32,853 nucleotides of DNA from Candidatus Gastranaerophilales bacterium (GCA_944323155.1 CALURL010000016.1:1-32853), one strand, 5' to 3'. Shown: positions 16,700 through 24,620, counted from the stretch's first letter. The notes: generated by a model from the letters alone, not told the origin. Numbers and translations: made by a program.

Positions 16700-17438
16700 A
16701 TGATGAAAAATTTATTTAGAAGTCAAGTTGGGGGGGGGGGGCAAAGGCCGCGTAGTCTCCTTTTCCAACCTTAGTAACGGTTTTACGTTAGCAGAAGTTC
16801 TGGTTACTTTAGGAATTATTGGCGTTGTATCAGCAATGACTGTTCCAACTTTGATGCAAAACCATCAAAGAAAAACTTATGTTGTTCAATTACATAAAGT
16901 TTATAATGAATTAACACAGGCTGCTGAAATGTATATGACAGATCATAATGCCGTTAATATGCGTGAAGCAGGAATAAATTCGCAAGAAGCTTTGGATGAA
17001 TTTGTTAAAAGCTCTTTTAAAGTAATTCAAGACTGCGGAGCTACGAGTACACCCTGTTTTGCTCCAAATTCTGAATACAGAAAAATTTCAGGTGTTGCTG
17101 CGGTTGGTACAGAATTAAAAGGTTATGTTACATTAGCAAGCGGCGTTTCGCTCGGATATACTTATGGTTTACATGAAACCGCAAGTTATATTGCAACATT
17201 TGATATTGATATAAATGGGCAGCAAGGACCTAATATTGCAGGACGTGATGTTTTTACCTTCATGTTGTATAATAATGGCATTGTAGATGATGGAGCTGAA
17301 AAAACAACTGCTACTGCACCATTAAGTGAAGAAGAAAGAGAAACTTTGTTTAATGAAAGATGTATGTCCTCCACAACTGATCAGTGGTCAGGCTGTTTCG
17401 GAAAACTTCTTAATGACAACTGGGAAATGAATTATTAA
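16700..17438 (+). CDS. Prepilin-like protein 1, leader out of frame at a G12 tract
   Basis: This is a type IV prepilin/pseudopilin-like protein. Translation from the ATG with a good AAAAGGAG ribosome site (16700) gives MMKNLFRSQVGGGG, crosses 12 G and hits a stop at 16772. The pilin body lies in another frame, open from a TTG at 16728: GKGRVVSFSNLSNG, then the cleavage-type core FTLAEVLVTLGIIGVVSAMT. Losing one G (or gaining two) joins both into a 27-residue leader cut at G/F. The mature part is about 218 residues and has GRDVFTF and several cysteines. It follows the GspF gene and ends at a strong terminator. I read it as a phase-variable gene drawn in its off state. A fixed frameshift or homopolymer read error is possible. 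Confidence 0.8.
16730..16741 (+). repeat. Poly-G tract (12 G) in prepilin leader
   Basis: Twelve consecutive G interrupt the leader of prepilin 1, ten codons after its ATG. In an AT-rich genome such a tract is far outside background. The pilin frame is restored at 11 or 14 G. Confidence 0.95.
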
Positions 17439-17445
17439 ATACTAT

Positions 17446-17480
17446 AAAGTCCTGATTAATTAATCAGGACTTTTTATTTT
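17446..17480 (+). terminator. Rho-independent terminator after prepilin 1
   Basis: A perfect 28-nt palindrome at 17446-17473 (arms AAAGTCCTGATTAA and its complement) is followed by TTTTTATTTT. It lies between the prepilin and a convergent small gene and probably serves mainly the prepilin. Confidence 0.9.
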
Positions 17481-17507
17481 TTATTGGCTTATTATGGCGT
17501 ATTGATA

Positions 17508-17711
17508 TTAGTTATTGCTTAATACAAGTTTGAAAGTGGCAAGATTTTTGATAGAAAGCATTGTATGTTTTACATGCTGTTCTTTAGAAATATTGAATAT
17601 ACGAATAATGCGTTGAATTTCTTCCAAGTCTTTTCTTGATTCAATTTTATAGACGTTTTTAATTGGGTCTGAAACCACTGACATTAATGTATTTAATTCC
17701 TGTTCTTTCAT
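17508..17711 (-). CDS. Hypothetical 67-residue protein
   Basis: This small soluble protein is not recognised. It opens MKEQELNTLMSVVSDPIKNV and is mostly helical and basic in its second half (ISKEQHVKHTMLSIKNLATF). AGAGGA lies about 10 bases before the ATG. It sits alone between the prepilin terminator and mazG. No function can be given. Confidence 0.55.
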   Translation of the reverse strand: MKEQELNTLMSVVSDPIKNVYKIESRKDLEEIQRIIRIFNISKEQHVKHTMLSIKNLATFKLVLSNN

Positions 17712-17844
17712 AATATCTTATCCTCTTTCCTGTATATTTATATAAAGGATTTTTTTCTAAAAAAATTGCTTTTTAGGTAAATATATTTGTAATATTTGTT
17801 TACAATGTCTGGAAATTTTTGTTATCAAGGTGTGTGAGGAGGGT

Positions 17845-18609
17845 TTATAATTCTGATTTTGCTTTGTTCCACAAGTCGTCATATTCTTTAAAATTGTATT
17901 CTTCAAGCGGCTTGTCTGCCAGTTCTTCCATTTTGCGGAAGCGTTTTACAAATTTTTTATTAGCTTTTAGTAAGGCTTGTTCTGCATCAATTTTGTTCCA
18001 GCGGGCTAAGTTCACTACTGCAAAAAGAATGTCTCCCAATTCTTCTTCCATATGTTCAGGGTTCTGTTCTTTTTTTGCGTCTTTAAACTCCTGAAATTCT
18101 GAATTAATACATTTGTACAATTCGTCTTCATTTGGCCATTCAAAGCCTGTTTTAACAGCTTTTTTACTGATTTTTTGAGCACTCATCAGGGCAGATTGGG
18201 ATTTAGAAATTCCATCCATTGCAGATTTTCTGTGGGGCTTTTCCTCTTGTTTAAGTTTTTCCCAGTTATCCATAACTTCATTCGAATTGTTAACTTTTGT
18301 GTTCCCGAAAACATGCGGATGCCGGTGAATTAATTTATCTTTAAGAGTTTTAGCAACTTTTTCTATATCAAAAGCACCTTCCTCTTGAGCGATCTGTGCA
18401 TGCAAAAGAACCTGCAAGAGTACGTCACCGAGTTCTTCTTGAAGATGTTTCATGTCATTATCATCAATTGCATCAACAGCTTCATACGCTTCTTCAAGCA
18501 TGTTTCTTCGTAAACTGCTGTGAGTCTGTTCTCTATCCCAAGGGCAGCCTTGAGGTGAGCGTAATTTCGCTATAACTCCTATAAGCTCTTCTAGATTTTC
18601 ATATCCCAT
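17845..18609 (-). CDS. mazG: Nucleoside triphosphate pyrophosphohydrolase MazG
   Basis: MazG hydrolyses NTPs to NMP and pyrophosphate, cleaning the pool of damaged nucleotides and lowering ppGpp precursors in some species. The 254-residue protein has two MazG domains. The first has LRSPQGCPWDREQTHSSLRR (17-36), the metal-binding EEAYE (39-43) and EELGDVL (58-64). The second, near residues 175-230, has EEELGDILFAVVNLARW. Length and motifs are typical of the full two-domain form. The gene is monocistronic, with a 133-bp gap downstream (17712-17844) in which I see no gene. Confidence 0.96.
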   Translation of the reverse strand: MGYENLEELIGVIAKLRSPQGCPWDREQTHSSLRRNMLEEAYEAVDAIDDNDMKHLQEELGDVLLQVLLHAQIAQEEGAFDIEKVAKTLKDKLIHRHPHVFGNTKVNNSNEVMDNWEKLKQEEKPHRKSAMDGISKSQSALMSAQKISKKAVKTGFEWPNEDELYKCINSEFQEFKDAKKEQNPEHMEEELGDILFAVVNLARWNKIDAEQALLKANKKFVKRFRKMEELADKPLEEYNFKEYDDLWNKAKSEL

Positions 18610-18746
18610 AATATTTATTTTATCATAAAAAATTTCTAACTAAAGTATAATTTTTAATTTAAAGAATACATCAAAAGGTTGATAACATATAAATATCGTA
18701 TGGTATTCTTATAATGTAATAAAATTAGACGAAAGGATATTTAATT

Positions 18747-19271
18747 ATGGCAAATTTAACTATTCCATCTATTCGTGCTAGACTTTTCAATTCAAGTAAG
18801 CATGAAGAAGTAAAATCAAGCAATGACAAGGCTTCAAATCCGTTTCAACAAACATCATTTAAAGGAAATGTTTTAACCGCTGATGTTTTTGAATCATCAA
18901 AATCAAAAGACAATCAACCTAGTTTTACAGGAAGATTAGCTTCTGTTCCTGCTAAAAGCAAGTTGTATTTAAGTGCAATGGTTGGTTCTATCAATAATTT
19001 TGGAAATAAAATTTCTGAAAAATTCCATGCAGGTGTTGAATCAATTAATGAATTCTGCAAAAAAGCTTCAGATAAATTTTCAAATCTATGGTCTACTATG
19101 AAAAATACAGAAATCAAATTTGATTTCCTTGATAATATAAAAAATGCTATGAATCCTGGTGTCAGAAAAAATGATATCGGAAAACTTGATTTAAGCAATG
19201 ATGATATATATAACAGTACAAAAGAATTGTTCTCAAGCAAAGCTAATGCTTGGGCAGAATCTATAGCGTAA
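18747..19271 (+). CDS. Hypothetical protein with two FKG/FTG motifs
   Basis: This 174-residue protein is not recognised. The first 65 residues are disordered and Ser/Lys/Asn-rich and contain two short similar sites, QTSFKGNV and QPSFTGRL. The rest is predicted helical (IPSIRARLF at the start, later SINNFGNKISEKFHAGVESI and NEFCKKASDKFSNLWSTMKN). It has no signal peptide. GAAAGGA lies before the ATG, and promoter-like TGGTATTCTTATAAT (18701-18715) sits upstream. It heads a two-gene operon with the next gene (22-bp gap). Confidence 0.65.
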   Translation: MANLTIPSIRARLFNSSKHEEVKSSNDKASNPFQQTSFKGNVLTADVFESSKSKDNQPSFTGRLASVPAKSKLYLSAMVGSINNFGNKISEKFHAGVESINEFCKKASDKFSNLWSTMKNTEIKFDFLDNIKNAMNPGVRKNDIGKLDLSNDDIYNSTKELFSSKANAWAESIA

Positions 19272-19293
19272 GCAATTAGTGGAGGTTGAGTAA

Positions 19294-19665
19294 ATGGTAG
19301 ATAAAAGAACTGAAAAAGATGTTACTAATATAATAGAAGGTTTGAGAATGAACCAGGATCCTAGATCTATTGATTTGTTAGAAGATGTTGGTACTAACTC
19401 AAGCGTTGATGCAATTAGAGAATTAACTTCTCGTGCTTTGGTTAAGAAAAACCAGCATGATTCATTAAAAGTTGTAATTACTAACAAAGGAAAAGGCATT
19501 AATGATATGTCTACAGTAGTTGCGATGAGTACTATTAATGAATTACTTTCTCTAGATGACAAAACAGAAGCTATGAAAGTATTAGAAGACACAGTTAATA
19601 TGCATTCTGATGAAGAAGTTAGAGATAATGCGCGTTCTGTAAAAGCTTTGATGGCTTTATCATAA
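19294..19665 (+). CDS. Hypothetical protein, possible HEAT-like helical repeat
   Basis: This 123-residue soluble protein is not recognised. Helix pairs recur (DPRSIDLLEDVGTNSSVDAI then RELTSRALV; VVAMSTINELLSLDDKTEAM then KVLEDTV; SDEEVRDNARSVKALMAL), which recalls HEAT-type repeats. GGAGG lies 10 bases before the ATG. It follows the FKG/FTG-motif protein gene in an operon and is closed by a strong terminator, so both are probably well expressed as a unit. Confidence 0.65.
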   Translation: MVDKRTEKDVTNIIEGLRMNQDPRSIDLLEDVGTNSSVDAIRELTSRALVKKNQHDSLKVVITNKGKGINDMSTVVAMSTINELLSLDDKTEAMKVLEDTVNMHSDEEVRDNARSVKALMALS

Positions 19666-19706
19666 ATTACGCGGCAAAATATTTAAATTTGCCTATTTCA
19701 TATATA

Positions 19707-19741
19707 ATAAAAGCACATGATGCATCATGTGCTTTTATATT
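19707..19741. terminator. Strong palindromic terminator
   Basis: A perfect 32-nt palindrome at 19707-19738 (core AAGCACATGATG and its complement) ends in TTTTAT on both strands. It lies between convergent genes (ending at 19665 and 19765) and can serve both. Confidence 0.85.
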
Positions 19742-19764
19742 GTTAATTATCGAAAATTATTATA

Positions 19765-21171
19765 TTATTTTTTACTAAACCAGCTTATGATTTTTTCTAT
19801 CAAACCTTCATCTTCTTGCATCTGCATGTCTGTGTGTTCGAGTTTTTCAAGTTTTGATTTTATTTTTTCGTAATCTGGTGTTCCTTTGCCAACTTCAAGG
19901 TATTTATTATAAAATTCTATGGCAGCAGGTTTGTTTTTTATTTTTTCATAACACTGGGCTAATTTTTTTATGTTTAGCGCATTTCTAGAATCCAATTCAT
20001 AAAGCTTTTCTAAGTATTCAGCCTGAGAACGATAGTCGCCTATACTTTCTCTAAATTCTGCTAGTTTTTCTAGAGCTTTTTTATCTTTTGGATCTAGTTG
20101 TGATAATCTTTCATAAAATTCCATAGCATGGTTTTTGTCACCGCTTGCTTCTAAAAGCTGTGCAAGTGTACTTACTAGATTTTCGTCGTCATTCTTTAAC
20201 TGATATGCGTTTAAAAATTCATTGATTGCAACATCTTTATCACCACGGATTAAATTGTATTTTCCCCAGTTAAGTGCTGCATTATAATCATCATTTTTAT
20301 TTTCATAAATTAAAGCTTTCATCTGATAAGTCAATGGTGAATTTTTACTGTATTTGTCAAATTCATTAACACATTCAAGGGCTTTGTCATAATCTTCATT
20401 CATATAATAATATTGCGCTTTTAGCGAATAATATTGACCGTTATTTTTATACTGACTTTCAAGTTCAGTAAGCTTTTTGAAAGCTTCATCCTTTTTGTCG
20501 CATTCAAGCAGGCATTTTATTTTAGTAAGCTCATCGGTAGTAATTTCCATAGCTTTTTCAGCCTGACCATCGCGAATGTAGATTTGAGCAAGAGCTTCAA
20601 GAATATTTTTGTCTTCATAACCGTGTTTTCTGGCTCTTTCAAGAACATCAATTGCGCTGGCTTTTGCATCTTCTTTAATGTATAAATTCGCAAGCTTTAG
20701 GAAAGCTTCTTCCGGTGTATCTTCAAAATCTGTAAGCTTCAAATATTCATCAATGGCCTTCATTGTCTGCCCTGTCTGCTCATAAAGAGTTGCAAGTACA
20801 AATCTCGCGTTATTAGCTTCTTTTTCTTCCTGAGTATTTGCCAGAGCTTTTTTGTAATCATTTATTGCATGTTCAAATTTTTGTTCAACCTGATGAAGAT
20901 TGCCTCTATAGATGTAATATTTATACCTGTCTGTATTTACATAAATATCCATTAGCTGTTCGTATGCAAGTGCATTTGTTGCATCAAACTCCAGAATTTT
21001 TGAATAATATTCAGCAGCTTCGTCTTTTTTGTCAAGAAGAATTGATAAATGCCCTAATCGTTCTATTATACTAATATCTTTCGGATTGTTTTCGTAAAGC
21101 CTTTTATATTCTTCATAAGCTTCATTGTATTGTTCATTTTCTTCGAATTGTTCTGCTGTTTGTAAACTCAT
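19765..21171 (-). CDS. Tetratricopeptide repeat protein
   Basis: The 468-residue protein is built almost entirely of TPR helix pairs from residue 1 to about 440. Examples are EQYNEAYEEYKRLYENNPKD, KDEAAEYYSKILEFDATNAL and NHAMEFYERLSQLDPKDKKA. TPR arrays mediate protein-protein binding. There is no signal peptide. The last 12 residues (GLIEKIISWFSKK) form a short amphipathic helix that could touch the membrane. GGAGT precedes the ATG. It stands alone. No partner can be named. Confidence 0.9.
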   Translation of the reverse strand: MSLQTAEQFEENEQYNEAYEEYKRLYENNPKDISIIERLGHLSILLDKKDEAAEYYSKILEFDATNALAYEQLMDIYVNTDRYKYYIYRGNLHQVEQKFEHAINDYKKALANTQEEKEANNARFVLATLYEQTGQTMKAIDEYLKLTDFEDTPEEAFLKLANLYIKEDAKASAIDVLERARKHGYEDKNILEALAQIYIRDGQAEKAMEITTDELTKIKCLLECDKKDEAFKKLTELESQYKNNGQYYSLKAQYYYMNEDYDKALECVNEFDKYSKNSPLTYQMKALIYENKNDDYNAALNWGKYNLIRGDKDVAINEFLNAYQLKNDDENLVSTLAQLLEASGDKNHAMEFYERLSQLDPKDKKALEKLAEFRESIGDYRSQAEYLEKLYELDSRNALNIKKLAQCYEKIKNKPAAIEFYNKYLEVGKGTPDYEKIKSKLEKLEHTDMQMQEDEGLIEKIISWFSKK

Positions 21172-21257
21172 TTGAGACTCCTTTAATTCTTACTTTTTAT
21201 ATAATTATATCTGAAAAATAAATATTTTAATAACCTATCTGATGTGATTTAAACATG

Positions 21258-21286
21258 TTGTATTGTGCACTTCAATATGATAATAT
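21258..21286 (+). promoter_or_regulatory. Promoter of prepilin gene 2
   Basis: TTGTAT (21258-21263), a 17-bp spacer and TAATAT (21281-21286) lie 38 bases before the prepilin ATG, followed by an AAAAAGGAG ribosome site like that of prepilin 1. Confidence 0.5.
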
Positions 21287-21324
21287 GAATTTGTTGTGAA
21301 AGTTTAAAAAAGGAGATTTTATTT

Positions 21325-22205
21325 ATGAAGAGCTTATTTAAAAGTCAAGTTGGGGGGGGGGCACGCGCCTAGAGCGTGTTTGTGCTACGCACGTAGATAT
21401 CTGCACCAATGTTCGAGGGAGCTTAAATGTTTTGGATAGGTGTGCTACGCACGTAGATACCTGCACCAATATTCAAGATATTTTAAATATTTTTGAGAGT
21501 AGTTACACTTTATTCAGACCAGCAAAAGAATCCAAAAGAAAAACCGCCTTTACTTTAGCTGAGGTATTAATTACTTTGGGAATTATCGGCGTTGTTGCAG
21601 CTCTAACTCTTCCATCTGTTATTAATAATACTCAGAAAAAAGAAATTCAGGAAGGTTTAAAGAAGGCGTACTCAACTTTGCAGCAAGCCCTGCTGATGTA
21701 TCAGAATGATACCGGCGAAACTCCAACTAGACAGTCATTTATTACTAAAGCTGGATCATTGAAAACATCACTTTTCCCTTATTTTACAGGGGGATATGAT
21801 TGTGGTAATGGGTCTGAGGAAACTGCATGTATAAAGCTAATAAATTCTGTGACAAATAATCCATATAGGAATTTTAGCAACAATGCTCAGGTAAATGCTA
21901 TTTATTTTGACGACGGACAATTTATTCTTTCCGATGGTATGATGTATTTCTTTGAAAATAATGATAATGGTGATTCCGCGGTTACTTTTATTCATGTTGA
22001 TGTTAATGGAATTAAAAAACGTCCAAATCAGTGGGGAAGGGATTTGTTTACTTTTGAATTAACTGATTCCGGAAAGCTTTTGCCTGTTGGTGCAGATGGT
22101 ACTCACTTTGATGATGATGAATATTGCAGCAGCACAAGTATTTCCGCTAATAATGGCATTGCCTGTACAAATAGAGCATTGTATGATGCTTCTTTCTGGA
22201 AGTAA
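21325..22205 (+). CDS. Prepilin-like protein 2, leader out of frame at a G10 tract
   Basis: This is a type IV prepilin/pseudopilin-like protein, a paralogue of prepilin 1. The ATG at 21325 has an AAAAAGGAG ribosome site and gives MKSLFKSQVGGGARA, then a stop at 21370. The pilin body is in another frame that is open from inside the G tract, with no good start of its own (the first non-tract option is a TTG at 21432). One extra G (11) or two fewer (8) joins them. The joined leader would be about 75 residues, very long for a prepilin. It includes a doubled CATHVD-CTN segment before KRKTA/FTLAEVLITLGIIGVVAALT. The residue before the expected cut is Ala, not Gly. The mature part shares DVNG and GRDLFTF with prepilin 1 and has cysteine pairs. 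Confidence 0.8.
21352..21361 (+). repeat. Poly-G tract (10 G) in prepilin leader
   Basis: Ten consecutive G follow AGTCAAGTT, exactly as in prepilin 1. The pilin frame is restored at 11 or 8 G. Confidence 0.95.
21381..21500 (+). repeat. Tandem duplication of a 60-bp unit with hairpin core
   Basis: Units at 21381-21440 and 21441-21500 match at about 49 of 60 bases. The first 30 bases differ at one position only. Each core contains the palindrome CTACG-CA-CGTAG. The unit length keeps frame and encodes CATHVD-CTN plus a more variable ten residues. The cores are clearly GC-richer than the surrounding genes. Confidence 0.85.
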
Positions 22206-22213
22206 TTATGGAT

Positions 22214-22759
22214 TTAGTTGAATTTATTTTGAGCCTGTTGAATTCCGTTTTCAAGATAAAACTCAATTGCTTCATCAGCGGTTTTCAATATATTTTTTAA
22301 TTCGTCAAGCTGTTCCTTTGGAAAATTTTGCAGAACATAATTTTCTGAAGGAACGTTTAGCTGCGGGCCTATTCCTATTTTAAGTCTGTCAAAATCTTTT
22401 GTGCCAACATGTTTTATGATTGATTTAATTCCGTTATGCCCGCCGTCTGAACCGTTTGCTCTAAAGCGAATTCTTCCCAAATCAAGCGCAATATCATCAT
22501 ATACTATAAGTATATCTTTTACGTCGATTTTGTAATAGTCCATAACGGCCCTTACTGCTTCTCCGGATAAATTCATAAACGTTGTCGGCTTTATAAGTAT
22601 ATTATCGTTAAATTTTGTAATAAAACATTTTAATTTTTTTTCTTCTCTGAATGTAATACTATTGTCCATAGCCCATTTGTCAAGCACCATAAAGCCTGCA
22701 TTATGACGCGTAAAACAATATTTTTCTCCAATATTTCCAAGTCCTGCAATAAGTTTCAT
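22214..22759 (-). CDS. pth: Peptidyl-tRNA hydrolase
   Basis: Pth releases peptides from peptidyl-tRNA that drops off the ribosome. The 181-residue protein has the full set of family motifs: GLGNIGEKYCFTRHNAGFM with the catalytic histidine H19, KPTTFMNLSGEAV with the substrate-binding asparagine, VYDDIALDLGRIRFRANGSD with the catalytic-site aspartate, and GGHNGIKSI. Length is typical. It is convergent with prepilin 2 with only 8 bp between, and no terminator hairpin is seen there. Confidence 0.97.
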   Translation of the reverse strand: MKLIAGLGNIGEKYCFTRHNAGFMVLDKWAMDNSITFREEKKLKCFITKFNDNILIKPTTFMNLSGEAVRAVMDYYKIDVKDILIVYDDIALDLGRIRFRANGSDGGHNGIKSIIKHVGTKDFDRLKIGIGPQLNVPSENYVLQNFPKEQLDELKNILKTADEAIEFYLENGIQQAQNKFN

Positions 22760-22891
22760 TTTTGTTAATCCCTTTTATTTATTATTTTAACCTAAATAAA
22801 TATTACCGTTGTGATTTACCGTCCTTTCGCTTAACAAATTGATAGAATATTTGTATTTTGATAATGCATAAAACCAGATGAGGATAAAATT

Positions 22892-23461
22892 ATGAGTACA
22901 AAAAATAAACCAATTATTCAGGAAAAGAGTTCTGAAAAAGTTGCAAGATTTCTAGAAAAAAATGCACTGCATAAGAAAGATTTTGCGGAAATGATTGGGG
23001 TAACTCTTTCTTATGTGTATAATCTTATAGATAATACAATTCCTTTTTCCACACGCGGAACAACATTAGAGCGTATCGCAACAGTTATGGAAATTGAACC
23101 GGAAGAGTTTGAAGAATATAAAATCCCTCAAGAACCGGTTTTGGTAGACGATTCTATTGAATTTTTTAAGGAAGTTATGAAAGAAAAAGGCATGACTACA
23201 GTAAATTTTCTAAAGGCATTTCCTCGTAAAAAAAGAATTGATATTGTTGATATGCTTAGAGGAAGCCTCCCTATTCCAATTGATTTTAAAGAATTAACCA
23301 TGATTGCACAAGTTCTTGATTTAAATAAAGATGACATTTATAACATGTGGGAAAAACGCATGAAGCAGGTTTTAGAATCAAACGGGATGAATATTTATTC
23401 TAATGCTGCGCTTGTAAATTCTATGTTTGATTGCGCGAAAAAATACATTAATTTGAAATAA
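22892..23461 (+). CDS. XRE-like protein with two helix-turn-helix regions
   Basis: The 189-residue protein has an N-terminal HTH at about residues 18-72 (ARFLEKNALHKKDFAEMIGV then TLSYVYNLIDN). A second, similar region lies at about 88-150 (EFFKEVMKEKGMTTVNFLKA, with a later VLDLNKDDIYNMWEKRM resembling the end of an XRE domain). It ends in a short helical tail. This looks like an internal duplication of a Cro/C1-type fold, which could let one chain contact both halves of an operator. ATGAGGA precedes the ATG. It stands alone before the tRNA and ends at a terminator. Its targets are unknown. Confidence 0.78.
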   Translation: MSTKNKPIIQEKSSEKVARFLEKNALHKKDFAEMIGVTLSYVYNLIDNTIPFSTRGTTLERIATVMEIEPEEFEEYKIPQEPVLVDDSIEFFKEVMKEKGMTTVNFLKAFPRKKRIDIVDMLRGSLPIPIDFKELTMIAQVLDLNKDDIYNMWEKRMKQVLESNGMNIYSNAALVNSMFDCAKKYINLK

Positions 23462-23483
23462 TTATTATGTTTTATACAAAAGT

Positions 23484-23520
23484 ATTTCGGCAGACGAAAA
23501 TTATCTGCCGAAATATTTTT
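23484..23520 (+). terminator. Rho-independent terminator
   Basis: ATTTCGGCAGA (23484-23494) pairs with TCTGCCGAAAT (23504-23514) around a 9-nt loop and is followed by a short T run. It ends the XRE-like gene. Confidence 0.9.
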
Positions 23521-23531
23521 AATAAAAACTG

Positions 23532-23560
23532 TTGACATTAAATTTTTTTCTTGCTAAAGT
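23532..23560 (+). promoter_or_regulatory. Strong promoter of tRNA-Lys
   Basis: A consensus -35 TTGACA (23532-23537), a 17-bp spacer and an extended -10 TG-C-TAAAGT (23552-23560) lie about 47 bases before the mature tRNA start, leaving a short 5' leader for RNase P. Confidence 0.8.
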
Positions 23561-23613
23561 AATCTTACGGACGTAATGAATAGCATTAGTCGATTGAATA
23601 ATAAAATACATTT

Positions 23614-23686
23614 GCGCTTGTAGCTCAGCAGGTAGAGCACTCCCCTTTTAAGGGATAGGTCGCGCGTTCGAATCGCGCCAAGCGCA
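23614..23686 (+). tRNA. tRNA-Lys (UUU)
   Basis: The cloverleaf is complete. The acceptor GCGCTTG pairs with CAAGCGC, the D-arm is GCTC-AGCAGGTA-GAGC, the anticodon loop is CTTTTAA with TTT at 23647-23649, and the T-arm is GCGCG-TTCGAAT-CGCGC. It is 73 nt long, with discriminator A and no encoded CCA. The top pair of the anticodon stem (C-T) is mismatched. Confidence 0.96.
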
Positions 23687-23714
23687 AATTTTATATTTAA
23701 TTAACGGCTTACTA

Positions 23715-24617
23715 ATGGATATAAATAATAAAAATTATATTAAGTATAAAGATTTTTTTTATAATTCTATTATTCCTGTCATCGGGGAATTTGAGAAAAA
23801 AAGGATTAAATGTCTTTTTAAAATAATATTTTTTTCTTTAATTTTTATTTTATTAGGGGCGGGAACAGCTTACTTTTTCTTTTATTTATTTTTACATTCT
23901 ATCTATAACCCGATTTTGTGGACTGTTTTGTTGTTAATAATTTATGCATTGTTGTTCAGAGGATTATTTTATTATGTAGAAATTGCAAGAGAGTTTGAAA
24001 ATGAATATACGCAATTTATTCTGAATTATTTTTTCAAACCTGTTGCAAATTTTAAACCCTGGCCGCGTAATCATAACAAGGAAAGTATTATTGATTCTGA
24101 TATATTTCCGAATTTTGTTATTCAAGAAGATGCTGAAAGTTATTTTGGTTATTATAACAGAACGAATGTTATGATTACTGATACCTCTCTTGCAACTGTT
24201 ACTCCAATGAATAAACATGATTTATTTAGAGGAACTATTGTCCAACTTGAGCTAGAAAAAAATATTTCAAATCATGTTATTATCCAGCCCAAAAGTATGC
24301 CTAATCCTCGAGGATACACAAAAATCGCTGGTTATGAAAATATTTTTGAAATTTTCTCTTCAGACAAAAATGATTCTGTTGATTTTATTGATGATGAATT
24401 TCTAATGATTATAAAAAAACTTGTTGCTGCTTATCATGCTTATTCATTCAGAATGTCTTTAAAGAACAATATTATATTGATTGCTCTGCCTTCAAATGAG
24501 AAACTTTTTGGCTTGAAATGCATGTTTAAATCTTTAAAAAATATAAAAACTTACGATGAACTTATTGAAAAATTCATCGCAGTTTTTAATATTGTTGATA
24601 AGTTAAATAGTATTTAA
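23715..24617 (+). CDS. DUF3137-type membrane protein
   Basis: The 300-residue protein has two membrane helices at about residues 33-57 and 66-85, then a soluble domain that resembles DUF3137 (SYFGYYNRTNVMITDTSLAT, LFRGTIVQLELEKN). DUF3137 proteins are uncharacterised. Many are cyanobacterial or proteobacterial inner-membrane proteins with the domain in the cytoplasm. The ATG lies 28 bases after the tRNA with no good ribosome site and no terminator between, so the tRNA promoter may also transcribe it. The next gene is convergent, 3 bp away. Confidence 0.7.
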   Translation: MDINNKNYIKYKDFFYNSIIPVIGEFEKKRIKCLFKIIFFSLIFILLGAGTAYFFFYLFLHSIYNPILWTVLLLIIYALLFRGLFYYVEIAREFENEYTQFILNYFFKPVANFKPWPRNHNKESIIDSDIFPNFVIQEDAESYFGYYNRTNVMITDTSLATVTPMNKHDLFRGTIVQLELEKNISNHVIIQPKSMPNPRGYTKIAGYENIFEIFSSDKNDSVDFIDDEFLMIIKKLVAAYHAYSFRMSLKNNIILIALPSNEKLFGLKCMFKSLKNIKTYDELIEKFIAVFNIVDKLNSI

Positions 24618-24620
24618 TAT

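Noticed and set aside
16700-17438. Simple pseudogene call for prepilin 1
   Set aside because: The only lesion is at a slippage-prone tract. Promoter, ribosome site, leader, body and terminator are otherwise intact, and a paralogue shows the same design.
21381-21500. CRISPR-like direct repeats
   Set aside because: Only two units, directly adjacent and diverging along their length, with no spacers and no cas genes nearby.
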